DNA from: Stieleria magnilauensis
GTDB lineage: Bacteria; Planctomycetota; Planctomycetia; Pirellulales; Pirellulaceae
NCBI GenBank assembly: GCA_007753675.1
Contig: CP036432.1
Span: 780,394-844,393, forward strand
Length of the DNA: 64,000 nt
Direction of reading: 5' to 3'
The notes beneath the pieces were generated by a model. It had not been told where the DNA came from. It did not search any database and saw only the letters and a program-made list of their open reading frames with translations. Below, piece by piece: positions 18,526 through 26,600 of the stretch; positions within the stretch are counted from its first letter, which is position 1, and every line of letters begins with the position of its first letter. The translations under genes were made by a program, and so were the position numbers.

Positions 18526-19269
18526 ATGGCCGATGATTCCTTCCGCGATCCGAACTGCTTCCCGACGACGCGCTGGTCCATTGTCCGTCGCGCCGGCGAT
18601 CGGTTCGATGCCGACCAATCGGCGGCACTTCAAGAACTGCTCACGCGATACTGGTCCGCTCTGAAGACCCATCTCGTCAAGTCGCGTCAGATCCAATCGA
18701 GTGACGCAGACGATCTGGTGCAGGGCTTCATCGAGCACAAGATTCTGGAACGCAATCTGCTCTCGGTCGCGGAGCCGTCGCGCGGTCGTTTTCGCAGCCT
18801 GTTGGTGCACTCGCTCGATAATTACGCCAAGAATCAACTCGAAAAACGACGAGCCAAAAAGCGTTCGGCCGATCACGCCCTACCGATGCCCGGAAACGAC
18901 CTCGGCGTCGCCTCGACACCAGACACACGCGCCGACCATGCCTTTGATGTCCAGTGGGCTCGGACAGTCCTCGCCGACGCCTCTGACCGGATGCAGCAAG
19001 AATGTCTCGGTAGCAACCGCGAAACGTTGTGGTTGGTTTTTCATGGACGAATCCTGGCACCGATCTACGAGGGTGCCGAACCCATCAGCTATTCCGCACT
19101 CGTCAATCGGTTTGCGTTTCGTTCTCCGGCACAAGCGTCCAATGCCTTGATGACCGGAAAGCGAATGTTCGCCCGCTCGTTGCGTTTGGTGATCAGCCAA
19201 TACGTTCATGACGAACACGAGATCGAGCAGGAGCTGGCGGAGCTCCAGGACATCGTGTCGCAACCGTAA
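18526..19269 (+). CDS. ECF-type RNA polymerase sigma factor (planctomycete group)
   Basis: A cytoplasmic protein of 247 residues from the ATG at 18526; a TTG at 18511 in the same frame is possible. Seen: the opening FPTTRWSIV, characteristic of a planctomycete/verrucomicrobial ECF group. A region-2-like segment with DADDLVQGFIEHKIL and a basic RRAKKR stretch follows, then a C-terminal helix-turn-helix-like region (ISYSALVNRFAFRSPAQASNALMTGKRMFARSLR) in place of canonical region 4. Known: members direct RNA polymerase to specific promoters and are often controlled by Ser/Thr kinases rather than anti-sigma factors. No anti-sigma factor is adjacent. The gene behind it, 61 bases after its stop, may be its partner. 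Confidence 0.75.
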   Translation: MADDSFRDPNCFPTTRWSIVRRAGDRFDADQSAALQELLTRYWSALKTHLVKSRQIQSSDADDLVQGFIEHKILERNLLSVAEPSRGRFRSLLVHSLDNYAKNQLEKRRAKKRSADHALPMPGNDLGVASTPDTRADHAFDVQWARTVLADASDRMQQECLGSNRETLWLVFHGRILAPIYEGAEPISYSALVNRFAFRSPAQASNALMTGKRMFARSLRLVISQYVHDEHEIEQELAELQDIVSQP

Positions 19270-19330
19270 AGCTGCGTCTTTGCGACCTGACGGCTCGCTT
19301 CAACGCCTACGGCCTCGCATCGACAGCCCA

Positions 19331-19801
19331 ATGGACGAACTCATGGAACCCGATCCGGAAACGCTTTCGAAACTGTTTCAACTCGATTCTCATGCCAAAC
19401 TCTGGCGTCGTGACGAGTACGCTGCGATTTTTCATCACCAATTGCAGGTGAGCCTAGCGGATCTGACCGGTGCGGAGGATCGGGCGGATCAGCCGAACGA
19501 ACCGGCGTCGATTTCGATCGAGGAATTGCTGGCAGCGGAGCATCCGCCGACACACGCACTGGTCAGCCTCAAACAATTCGCAAAGCTGGGTGGTTCGAGG
19601 TCCGATGGCGTGTTGCCGAAACCCGTTTCTGCGGTGATCTACTTGCTGGCCATTGCCAAAGCCCTCCAGTCGACGGGGACACGCATCACGGAGATGGATG
19701 ACGTCTCCTTGAAAGAGAAACTGACTTGGGCGGCGGGCCAACCTTGGCTCGATGATCGCTACCGCTCGCCGCTTCGATCGGTCGCAGAGAAACTGAGCTG
19801 A
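19331..19801 (+). CDS. Small acidic hypothetical protein behind the sigma factor
   Basis: A protein of 156 residues taken from the ATG at 19331 (or 19343); an upstream open extension is Arg/Ser-rich and looks non-coding. It has no signal peptide or membrane helix. Seen: helical segments DPETLSKLFQLDSHAKLWRRDEYAAIFHHQLQ, then SIEELLAAEHPPTHALVSLKQFAKL and a final helical domain. I do not recognise a domain. Its position 61 bases after the sigma gene on the same strand suggests co-expression, so a regulatory partner role is possible but speculative. Confidence 0.65.
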   Translation: MDELMEPDPETLSKLFQLDSHAKLWRRDEYAAIFHHQLQVSLADLTGAEDRADQPNEPASISIEELLAAEHPPTHALVSLKQFAKLGGSRSDGVLPKPVSAVIYLLAIAKALQSTGTRITEMDDVSLKEKLTWAAGQPWLDDRYRSPLRSVAEKLS

Positions 19802-19854
19802 GGTTGCCTATGTGAGTTGGGGGCGAGCGAAATGTTTGGCGGTCAACGCACAGG

Positions 19855-21582
19855 CTACTGAGCATCAATCACCGCGTGGGCCGTTCGATCGCCGACGACG
19901 AAGTAACCGAGCGGGTTTTCGTCCTTGTCGGTGATCAACCACACGGCTCCGGGACGCGATTGCTGGGGCTTACGCCAACCGGATTCCAGTGTCCCGAACG
20001 ACTTCCGTTTGCCGTCGCGATCGATCCAGAACACTTTCACCGGTTGGTCGCGACGATTGGTGAAGATGACGTCGAAACGGTTGCCATCGGGTTTGGATGC
20101 TGGCACAGTTGAGTCCGTCGCCGGATGCCACGCAAGCTTCGGCAGCGCCGCGTCACTGGGTGCGACAAACGAGGCAAATTCCGTTGGTGCGAGCGCTCGC
20201 ATCCCGTCGATCCGTGACGCGTGTTGGGGATCTTTGGCAAGATTCGTCCACTCGTATCGGTCGGCGTCGGTGTCGTACAACTCGTGGTCGCCGTTGTCGT
20301 ACTGGACCAATCGCCAGCGACGACCGCTCAGGCCGTAGTTGCCGGGCCGATTTAGGTGGGTGATTGAGACGTGCGGCCACTCGGTTTGTGCGTTTTCCAG
20401 CAGCGGAACAAGCGATGGCGCGTCGTTGGATTCTTTCGGTGGCAACCCGGACAATTGCGCGAGCGTTGGATACAGACTGAGCAAGTTCACCGGAGCGTCG
20501 CAGATGGTGTTCGCTTTCGTGCCGGCGGGTAAACCTGGCGTCCCCGGCGGAACACGGACAATCAACGGGACGCGGGTGCAAGCTCGCCACGCCGTGTACT
20601 TTTGCCAATGCTGCTTTTCACCCAAATGCCAACCGTGGTCGCTCCACAGCACGACGATCGTGTTGTCTCGGTTGGGTCCGCGGCTGAGCGCATCGATCAC
20701 CCGCCCGACCATCTCGTCGGCAAACGAAATCGATGCGAGATAGCCCTGCACCGCTTGCTTCCATTGGTCGTGTTTCAGGATGTGTTCAAAGTATCGATTG
20801 GGTCCGCGCTTCTTTCCCGCCGGTGGCAAGTCGTCCAAGTCGTCGGCGCGGTAGCCCGGCGGCAGCTCAATGCTGTCCAGGGGAAAGCGATCGAAGTATT
20901 TCTTGGGGACGAACCAGGGCTCATGCGGGCGATAGATTCCGCACGCCAGGAAGAACGGTTGGTCATGTTGTTTACCCAGTTGCTCGCCAATCCACTGCGA
21001 TACCAAGTAGTCACCACCGAATTCCTGGTCCGAAACATCCAGCGGTCCCCAGTCGGTTTCTCGGTACTGCCAGGGGCCGCCGACGGGCAGGCTGACGGGG
21101 CGTTTATCGGGGTACAGTGTGCGAGGAAACGGGTCTTCGGTTTCCTTGGGCGGGAAATACTGATCCCATGATTGTTGATCGATGAAATAGTGCAGCAGCT
21201 TTCCGGATCCGGCAGACCAATAGCCGTGTCGGGAAAAGTACTTGGGCAGCAATTCGGCATCGGGCAACAACTCTCGCATCTTTTGTCCGTTGTCGTACAG
21301 CCCTGAGACGTGCGGCGAGATCCCGGTCATGATGGCGGTTCGCGACGGATTGCAAGCCGGCGCGGGGCAGTGGGCGTTGGTGAACAAGACACCGCTTGCG
21401 GCCAGCCGGTCGATGTTTGGCGTTTTCGATTGCGGGTGCCCGTCCATGCATCCGATCCAGTCGTTCAGATCATCGACAGCGATGAACAGAACGTTCGGCG
21501 GGGAAGCGACACTGCGGGTGGGGACAGCTGCGACGACGATGGCGACAAGCGAGAGTGTCGTGATCAAAAAGCGATGCATCAT
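19855..21582 (-). CDS. Secreted type I sulfatase (iduronate-2-sulfatase-like)
   Basis: A protein of 575 residues from the ATG at 21582, chosen because the signal peptide (MHRFLITTLSLVAIVVAAVPTRSVA) begins there; an in-frame ATG at 21609 is possible. Seen: metal-binding DD in FIAVDDLND, the formylglycine signature C77-N-P-S-R with TAIMTG, GIYRPHEPWFVPKKY and VVLWSDHGWHLGEKQHW. The extra C-terminal segment of about 90 residues (RPGNYGLSGRRWRLVQYDNGDHELYD...) is usual for this subgroup. Known: exported enzymes of this type desulfate polysaccharides such as algal glycans. It is the ordinary-length counterpart of the fused sulfatase at the left of the window and stands alone. Confidence 0.93.
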   Translation of the reverse strand: MMHRFLITTLSLVAIVVAAVPTRSVASPPNVLFIAVDDLNDWIGCMDGHPQSKTPNIDRLAASGVLFTNAHCPAPACNPSRTAIMTGISPHVSGLYDNGQKMRELLPDAELLPKYFSRHGYWSAGSGKLLHYFIDQQSWDQYFPPKETEDPFPRTLYPDKRPVSLPVGGPWQYRETDWGPLDVSDQEFGGDYLVSQWIGEQLGKQHDQPFFLACGIYRPHEPWFVPKKYFDRFPLDSIELPPGYRADDLDDLPPAGKKRGPNRYFEHILKHDQWKQAVQGYLASISFADEMVGRVIDALSRGPNRDNTIVVLWSDHGWHLGEKQHWQKYTAWRACTRVPLIVRVPPGTPGLPAGTKANTICDAPVNLLSLYPTLAQLSGLPPKESNDAPSLVPLLENAQTEWPHVSITHLNRPGNYGLSGRRWRLVQYDNGDHELYDTDADRYEWTNLAKDPQHASRIDGMRALAPTEFASFVAPSDAALPKLAWHPATDSTVPASKPDGNRFDVIFTNRRDQPVKVFWIDRDGKRKSFGTLESGWRKPQQSRPGAVWLITDKDENPLGYFVVGDRTAHAVIDAQ

Positions 21583-21730
21583 GGTTTCGTTGGTCCAGTT
21601 GAGTGACATCAACTCGTTGGCTCGTCCGCTGTGCCTGTCCGCAGCATCAGTGTAGCGGGGGCGTTGTCGCCGCGGATCGCTCGGGACCACGTTTCCGCTC
21701 GACATACGCAACGAGAGGATTCAAAGCTGG

Positions 21731-21801
21731 CAGAAGACCAGCCCCATAAAATACCCAGACCCGGGCATGTTAAAACACGCCCGGGTAACTGGGGTCTTCT
21801 G
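21731..21801 (-). terminator. Stem-loop downstream of amt
   Basis: CAGAAGACC...ACCCGGGC (left arm from 21731) pairs with GCCCGGGT...GGTCTTCTG (right arm to 21801), with an internal bulge and an AT-rich loop. It lies 57 bases after the amt stop on the minus strand and before the sulfatase start, so it probably ends amt transcripts. No clear U-run follows. Confidence 0.6.
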
Positions 21802-21857
21802 GCCCAGGCAAGAGCCGAGAAGTTTCAATAGATCACAACAGTGTCGTTACAGCGGTC

Positions 21858-23228
21858 TCACGCCGTTTCGAAGCCGTTGTAAGCAGCCATGCCGTGCTCG
21901 CTGATGTCCAATCCGAGGGTTTCTTCTTCCAGGCTGACTCGGACACCGAGGGTGACTTTGAGCAGACCGAAGGCGATTGCGGAGAAGGCGAAGGCAAACC
22001 CGCCGATGGCCAAGGTGCCGATCAACTGGGTCACGACGCTGTGGCTTGAATCGAGGGAGAAGATTCCGACTGCGACGGTGCCCCAGATGCCGCACACACC
22101 GTGAACGGAAATCGCACCGACCGGATCGTCGATCTTGATCTTGTCGAATCCGAGGATCGCGACGACCACCAACAGTCCGGCGATGGCACCGATCACGATC
22201 GAGGATCCTTCGCCGACGGTGTCCGCACCGGCCGTGATTCCGACCAGACCAGCCAGAATGCCGTTGAGTGCCATCGACACGTCGGGCTTCTTCAACAACA
22301 CGTAGGAGGCGACGATCGAGGTGATGGCACCCGATGCGGCCGCAAGGCTGGTCGTGACGAAGACGTACGAGACGGCTTTGGGGTCAGCCGAAAGGGCCGA
22401 GCCGCCGTTGAATCCGAACCATCCGAGCCACAACAAGAACACACCGATGACGGCCAAAGGCATGCTGTGACCGACGATCGGCTTGATGCCGCTCTCGGTG
22501 TACTTGCCGGTACGCGGGCCGAGGATCAGAACACAGGCCAAGGCTGCGAAGCCACCGAAGGCGTGCACGATGCTGGATCCGGCGAAGTCGTAGAAGCCCA
22601 TTTGATCCAACCAGCCGCCGCCCCACTTCCAGCTACCGATGATCGGGTAGGCGAAGCCGACCAACAGGGTCGAAAAGAGCATGAAGACGGGAAGTTTGAC
22701 ACGTTCGGCAACCGCACCGGAAACGATCGTAGCAGCGGTCGCCGCGAACATCGCTTGGAAGATGAAGTCACCCCACCAGGTGTAACCGGCGTTGTAGTCC
22801 GCGGTCGTCATGCTGACGTCGTTGAGCGATTGCCCGAACCAGCTGCCCATCGCGAAGTAGCCATTGAAGTCGCCGGGGTACATCGCGTTGAAGCCCCACG
22901 CGGCGTACAGCAGGATACCCGTGCAAACGATCCAGACGTTTTTGAAGATGATGTTGACGGCGTTCTTCTTTTGCGTCAGACCGGCTTCCAGCGTGGTGAA
23001 GCCGAGGTGCATGATGAACACCAGGGCGGCGGAGATGCAAATCCACAAGTTGTTGACCGCGAAGACGGCATAGCCATCCGAAGCGACGTACTCTTCTGAG
23101 GAATAGGCGCTCTCTGCAGCGACTTCTTCGGCTTGAGCCAACACCTCGGGAGTGAACGCGGCTCCCAGGCATAACGCCCCGGCAAAAAACAGACCCGTGA
23201 GCAATGGTGCTCGCATAAACTTAGACAT
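21858..23228 (-). CDS. amt: Ammonium transporter Amt with cleavable signal peptide
   Basis: A protein of 456 residues. The start at 23228 is supported by an AGAAGG site upstream. Seen: a signal peptide (MSKFMRAPLLTGLFFAGALCLGAAFTPEVLAQ), then eleven hydrophobic segments of the Amt/Mep/Rh fold. The structural aspartate D214 in GFYDFAGSS and the pore twin histidines H222 and H376 (VHAFGG and VHGVCGIWG) are present, so conduction of ammonia or ammonium is expected. The cytoplasmic tail is short (LEEETLGLDISEHGMAAYNGFETA). Known: Amt is usually paired with the PII protein GlnK; no PII gene is in the window. The 5' region is long (over 900 bases to the next gene) and probably carries nitrogen control, but no -24/-12 promoter could be recognised. 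Confidence 0.95.
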   Translation of the reverse strand: MSKFMRAPLLTGLFFAGALCLGAAFTPEVLAQAEEVAAESAYSSEEYVASDGYAVFAVNNLWICISAALVFIMHLGFTTLEAGLTQKKNAVNIIFKNVWIVCTGILLYAAWGFNAMYPGDFNGYFAMGSWFGQSLNDVSMTTADYNAGYTWWGDFIFQAMFAATAATIVSGAVAERVKLPVFMLFSTLLVGFAYPIIGSWKWGGGWLDQMGFYDFAGSSIVHAFGGFAALACVLILGPRTGKYTESGIKPIVGHSMPLAVIGVFLLWLGWFGFNGGSALSADPKAVSYVFVTTSLAAASGAITSIVASYVLLKKPDVSMALNGILAGLVGITAGADTVGEGSSIVIGAIAGLLVVVAILGFDKIKIDDPVGAISVHGVCGIWGTVAVGIFSLDSSHSVVTQLIGTLAIGGFAFAFSAIAFGLLKVTLGVRVSLEEETLGLDISEHGMAAYNGFETA

Positions 23229-23760
23229 TCGATTCCAAACCTTCTCGAAATTAGGAAATTTGCTGAGCGGTCCCGGGGGATCGGGGACTCTCACTCACTT
23301 GTTCAGCCAGGGATCAGACCGAGACGCCAGAAACTCCTACCTGGGCCATCTTTCACGATGCTCAAGAGTCGAAAGCGTTCTCAATTCTGTGGCATGCACA
23401 TCGGAGGCACCGAGTTGGCAAGTGGCGGACCAATGTTCAAAGTGTTGGTCTGTTCAGCAGCGCAAACGGTTTGCTGGCAAGCACTTAAAAAAATCTGAAA
23501 AAGACAGAAGATCATTCAAGTGGCCCGGCGTCGCGTTGCCGTGCTTAGTCCGTGTGCAGATGGCCCGGCCGGTGCCAGTTATGTGAGCACGTGTCGTGAG
23601 GTCTGATACTGGCTCCCGAGCGGGGCATCACTGGCGATTGGGGTGACGCCGCCGGTGCCTGTCTGGCCTGTTGATTGAGTGAGCCGTGACACGTGAGCGG
23701 CCGGGCCCAGCACAATACCCGACGCCTTACGGCCAATGCCGCTCAATCGACGTTGAGGGG

Positions 23761-23832
23761 CGCCGCTCGCGCTGACGCGAACCGGCTGATGTCAAACGAT
23801 CATCAGCCGTTTGGCGCGGGGCCTACGGGCCT
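23761..23832 (-). repeat. Dispersed repeat family B, copy 2
   Basis: The reverse complement reads CGCCAAACGGCTGATGATCG, then TTTGACATCAGCCGGTTCGC and CAGCGCGAGCGGC, matching 2906-2976 with few differences. It lies only 26 bases from a family A copy, so the two may be parts of one composite element. Confidence 0.7.
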
Positions 23833-23857
23833 TGCCCTGGTCTAACCCTTGTCGATC

Positions 23858-23907
23858 TAGCGGTATTGGGCTCGCGCCCTACCGCTAAAAAATGCTTCAC
23901 AGCGTTG
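23858..23907 (-). repeat. Dispersed repeat family A, copy 2
   Basis: TAGCGGTATTGGGCTCGCGC and CCTACCGCTA form a hairpin, followed by AATGCTTCACAGCGTTG. Its last 40 bases are an exact reverse complement of 16817-16856. Confidence 0.8.
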
Positions 23908-24142
23908 CCCGGACGGGGTCGCGGCGAATCAATCCGCCGGCGGTGCGTCGATCCGTAGACGTGCACTCGTTTTTTGGCGATGATCCGGCAGCCACATCGC
24001 GCGCCGCAGTGGAGCGATCCCCGTATAATGCCCCCCACTGGAAAGTTCTTTTCCACTAATCGGAGGTCGCTTTCACGGTTCGGACGGCTTCCCTTGTCGT
24101 CGCTCATCCAAAGCCGAACCTTCATCACATCTATCAATTCGC

Positions 24143-25528
24143 ATGATCGGATCACTCTGTTGTTTAAGTCTGGCGTTGATCGCCGAAGTCGAACCCGCCA
24201 TGGAAGGCGGCGAGGCGGGAGGCGGCGGTCGGACGCTGCTGTTTCTGACGATTGCAGTCTTTCTGATCATTTTGAACGGCTTTTTTGTGGCGGCGGAATT
24301 CGCGCTCGTCAAAGTGCGGGTCTCACGGATCGAGCAGCTCGCCCGTGAAGGCAAACTGTTCGCCGGCACCGCCCGATGGCTTGCCGAGCGTTTGGACGAA
24401 TCGCTTTCGGCATGCCAACTCGGGATCACGATGGCCTCCCTGGCACTCGGCTGGGTCGGTGAACCGGCGTTTTCCAAATTGGTCGAGCCGTTGCTGGGGT
24501 GGGTGGGGGTGACCGATGAAGCCGTCGTGAAGGTGATCGGATTTGCGATCGCGTTTTCGGTGATCACCGGGCTGCACCTGGTGACCGGCGAGCAGTTCCC
24601 CAAGATCTTTGCCATCCGCCGCCCTGAACAGGTGTTGTTGTGGTGTGCGATTCCGCTCAAGTTCTTCTACGTCATCCTGTATCCGTTTCTCACCATTCTG
24701 AACATCGTCACGACGTATCTGTTGAAACTGGTGGGCATCCGGGGAGCGTCGGATCACGAATCGGTCAGTACGGAAGACGAGATCCGTGCGTTGCTGACCG
24801 AGGCGCATGTCCATGGCAATCTGACGCGTAGCGAACACCGTTTGATCAACAACGTCTTTGAGTTCGACGATCTGATCGTGCGGCGCGTGATGCTGCCCCG
24901 CGGCGACGTCATTTTTTTCGATGTCAACGAACCGATTTCGGTGCTCCGCGAATTGGTTCGGACGACCATGCACACTCGTTACCCGGTCTGTGACCGATCG
25001 TTGGACAAGGTGTTGGGCGTGGTGCACATCAAGGACTTGTTGACCGTTCCCGAAGCGGATTCGGACTTCGATGTCAGGACCATCATTCGTCCGCCTAAGA
25101 AGGTCCATGAGACGATGCCGATCAGCAAGGTGCTGAGACATTTTCAGGCGACGCATCAGCTGATGGCGTTTGTGATTGACGAATATGGCACAATCACCGG
25201 GATGGTGACGCTGGAAAATGTGCTCGAACGGATCGTCGGTGAAGTCGACGATGAGTTTGATAACGCTGATCCGAATATTGTTCCCGAAGGAAAGGGCGAA
25301 TTTGTCGTCAACGGCACAACGCCGATCGACGAAGTGCGACGCCGACTGGCCATCCCGCTCAACGAATCCGACGAGGCGGACACGATCAGTGGCATGCTGA
25401 TGGACTTTCAACAAAAGATTCTGGCCCAGGGAGACCGCATCGAGTTGGACGGGGCGGTCGCGGAGGTGCTGGAGATGAAGAACGATAGCGCCACCAAAAT
25501 TCGTTTCCGTCTGGCGAGCCCGGAATGA
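24143..25528 (+). CDS. CNNM/CorC-family membrane protein with CBS pair (hemolysin C-like)
   Basis: A protein of 461 residues. Seen: a hydrophobic start, then a DUF21 (CNNM) transmembrane domain (about 30-200) with the typical NGFFVAAEFALVKVRVSRIEQL. Next comes a pair of CBS domains (about 210-345; MLPRGDVIFFDVNEPISVL, VCDRSLDKVLGVVHIKDLL, GTITGMVTLENVLERIVGEVDDE), and last a CorC/HlyC C-terminal domain (about 365-455). Known: this architecture is found in bacterial magnesium or sodium-coupled efflux proteins, and CBS domains bind adenine nucleotides. The old name hemolysin is misleading. It stands alone; amt is divergent across a repeat-filled gap. Confidence 0.93.
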   Translation: MIGSLCCLSLALIAEVEPAMEGGEAGGGGRTLLFLTIAVFLIILNGFFVAAEFALVKVRVSRIEQLAREGKLFAGTARWLAERLDESLSACQLGITMASLALGWVGEPAFSKLVEPLLGWVGVTDEAVVKVIGFAIAFSVITGLHLVTGEQFPKIFAIRRPEQVLLWCAIPLKFFYVILYPFLTILNIVTTYLLKLVGIRGASDHESVSTEDEIRALLTEAHVHGNLTRSEHRLINNVFEFDDLIVRRVMLPRGDVIFFDVNEPISVLRELVRTTMHTRYPVCDRSLDKVLGVVHIKDLLTVPEADSDFDVRTIIRPPKKVHETMPISKVLRHFQATHQLMAFVIDEYGTITGMVTLENVLERIVGEVDDEFDNADPNIVPEGKGEFVVNGTTPIDEVRRRLAIPLNESDEADTISGMLMDFQQKILAQGDRIELDGAVAEVLEMKNDSATKIRFRLASPE

Positions 25529-25804
25529 TCGATTCAGCGACCGAGGGGGGAGGTGGAAAAAACTTTTCCGCTGGTTGAAAGGGATTTCCCAGTCGCCTGC
25601 CTTGCATCGTCCCTGGGCCAACGAATTCCCGGTCCAAACCAGTTTATCAACGCGATGGCATGCGTTGTGCTCTGTATCACCGTCGGATGTAAGCGGTGCA
25701 GTCTCCGCACATCGATCTGATCGGCGCTGTTGTTGATCGGTCGATCGTGCTGAATCCCGCACGATGTCAGCACGAAGACGGCAACCGACCGGGGGAGGTG
25801 TGGG

Positions 25805-26596
25805 ATGAGCGACCAGATTTGGCAAGTTCAGCGAGGCGAAGGCCCGTTGGTTGCGACTGCGGTCCACGACGGACACGCGATGCGCGACGATGTCTTGTCG
25901 CACGTCAAACTCGATGATCTGGGTCGGCTCCGAGAAGAAGACCCCTTCACCGGACATTGGACGAAGTGTGCACCCACTCGGGTCGTCGGATTGCGGTCAC
26001 GGTTCGAAGTCGATTTGAACCGTCCACGCGATAAAGCTGTCTATCGGACCCCCGAGGATGCGTGGGGGTTGACGGTTTGGAACGACAATCCGGCCGATGA
26101 AATGTTTGCAAAATCATTGGACGAGTACGACGCGTTTTATGCCGCGATGCAAGAAATGCTGAGCGGAATCGTGGCGGAGCAGGGACAATTCATCCTCTAC
26201 GATCTGCACACCTACAACCACCGACGTGCCGGGCCGGCCGGGCCGGCCGCCGATCCGCTGGAAAATCCCCAGGTCAACATCGGCACGGGAACGATGGACC
26301 GCCGACGTTGGGGACATGTGGTGGACGCGTTGATCGAAGGGTTGCGCGAGTTCGATTTTCCCGGCGGCAAGCTTGATGTTCGGGAGAATGTCAAGTTTCG
26401 AGGCGGCAACTGGCCGCGCTGGATTCACGAAACCTTTCCGACCACCGGCGTCGCGATCGCGATCGAATTCAAAAAATTCTTCATGGACGAGTGGACCGGC
26501 CAGCCGGATCCCGCCGCCGTCGACGCGATTTCCGATGCCCTTCAATACTCGGTGCCCTTTGTCATGGACGCCTTCAACCACCCGCGGCTTGTCTAA
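25805..26596 (+). CDS. N-formylglutamate amidohydrolase-like protein
   Basis: A protein of 263 residues with a strong GGGGGAGG site before the ATG. It belongs by look to the N-formylglutamate amidohydrolase (HutG/PF05013) family of zinc-dependent amide hydrolases: ATAVHDGHAMRDD near the N-terminus, FEVDLNRPRDKAVY, the zinc-site-like YDLHTYNHRR (D133, H135), and a C-terminal IEFKKFFMDEWTG. No other histidine-degradation gene is nearby. Instead, the DUF1704 peptidase gene starts four bases after its stop, and three ATP-grasp ligases follow. Inference: it cleaves an amide in the product or substrate of this cassette rather than acting in histidine breakdown. It is the first gene of a six-gene operon. 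Confidence 0.85.
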   Translation: MSDQIWQVQRGEGPLVATAVHDGHAMRDDVLSHVKLDDLGRLREEDPFTGHWTKCAPTRVVGLRSRFEVDLNRPRDKAVYRTPEDAWGLTVWNDNPADEMFAKSLDEYDAFYAAMQEMLSGIVAEQGQFILYDLHTYNHRRAGPAGPAADPLENPQVNIGTGTMDRRRWGHVVDALIEGLREFDFPGGKLDVRENVKFRGGNWPRWIHETFPTTGVAIAIEFKKFFMDEWTGQPDPAAVDAISDALQYSVPFVMDAFNHPRLV

Positions 26597-26600
26597 AGTG

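Larger units (their letters stand above)
23229..24142. other. Long intergenic region with inverted copies of repeat families A and B
   Basis: This 914-base gap lies between the divergent amt and CBS-protein genes. It contains the family B copy at 23761-23832 and the family A copy at 23858-23907. I found no supported gene; the open frame 23823-24155 minus runs through both the repeats and the promoter region and is rejected. Confidence 0.6.

Noticed and set aside
22101..23099. Long plus-strand open frame of 332 codons opposite amt
   Set aside because: It is the antisense shadow of a conserved membrane-protein gene. Its product is Asp/Arg/His/Gly-rich without any domain.
23229..23600. Possible sigma-54 promoter for amt (TGGCAC-type words such as that near 23570)
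   Set aside because: The second half (TTGC at the right spacing) is missing at each candidate.
23823..24155. Minus-strand open frame between amt and the CBS protein
   Set aside because: It crosses a repeat copy and the start region of the CBS-protein gene; composition is Arg/Gly-rich and no motif is present.
24323..25957. 544-codon minus-strand frame opposite the CBS protein
   Set aside because: It lies antisense to a gene with clear DUF21, CBS and CorC domains. Its product is rich in Arg, His, Asp and Gln without motifs.
25805..26596. Histidine-degradation gene (hutG) proper
   Set aside because: No hutH, hutU or hutI is near, and the gene is the head of the ligase/peptidase operon.
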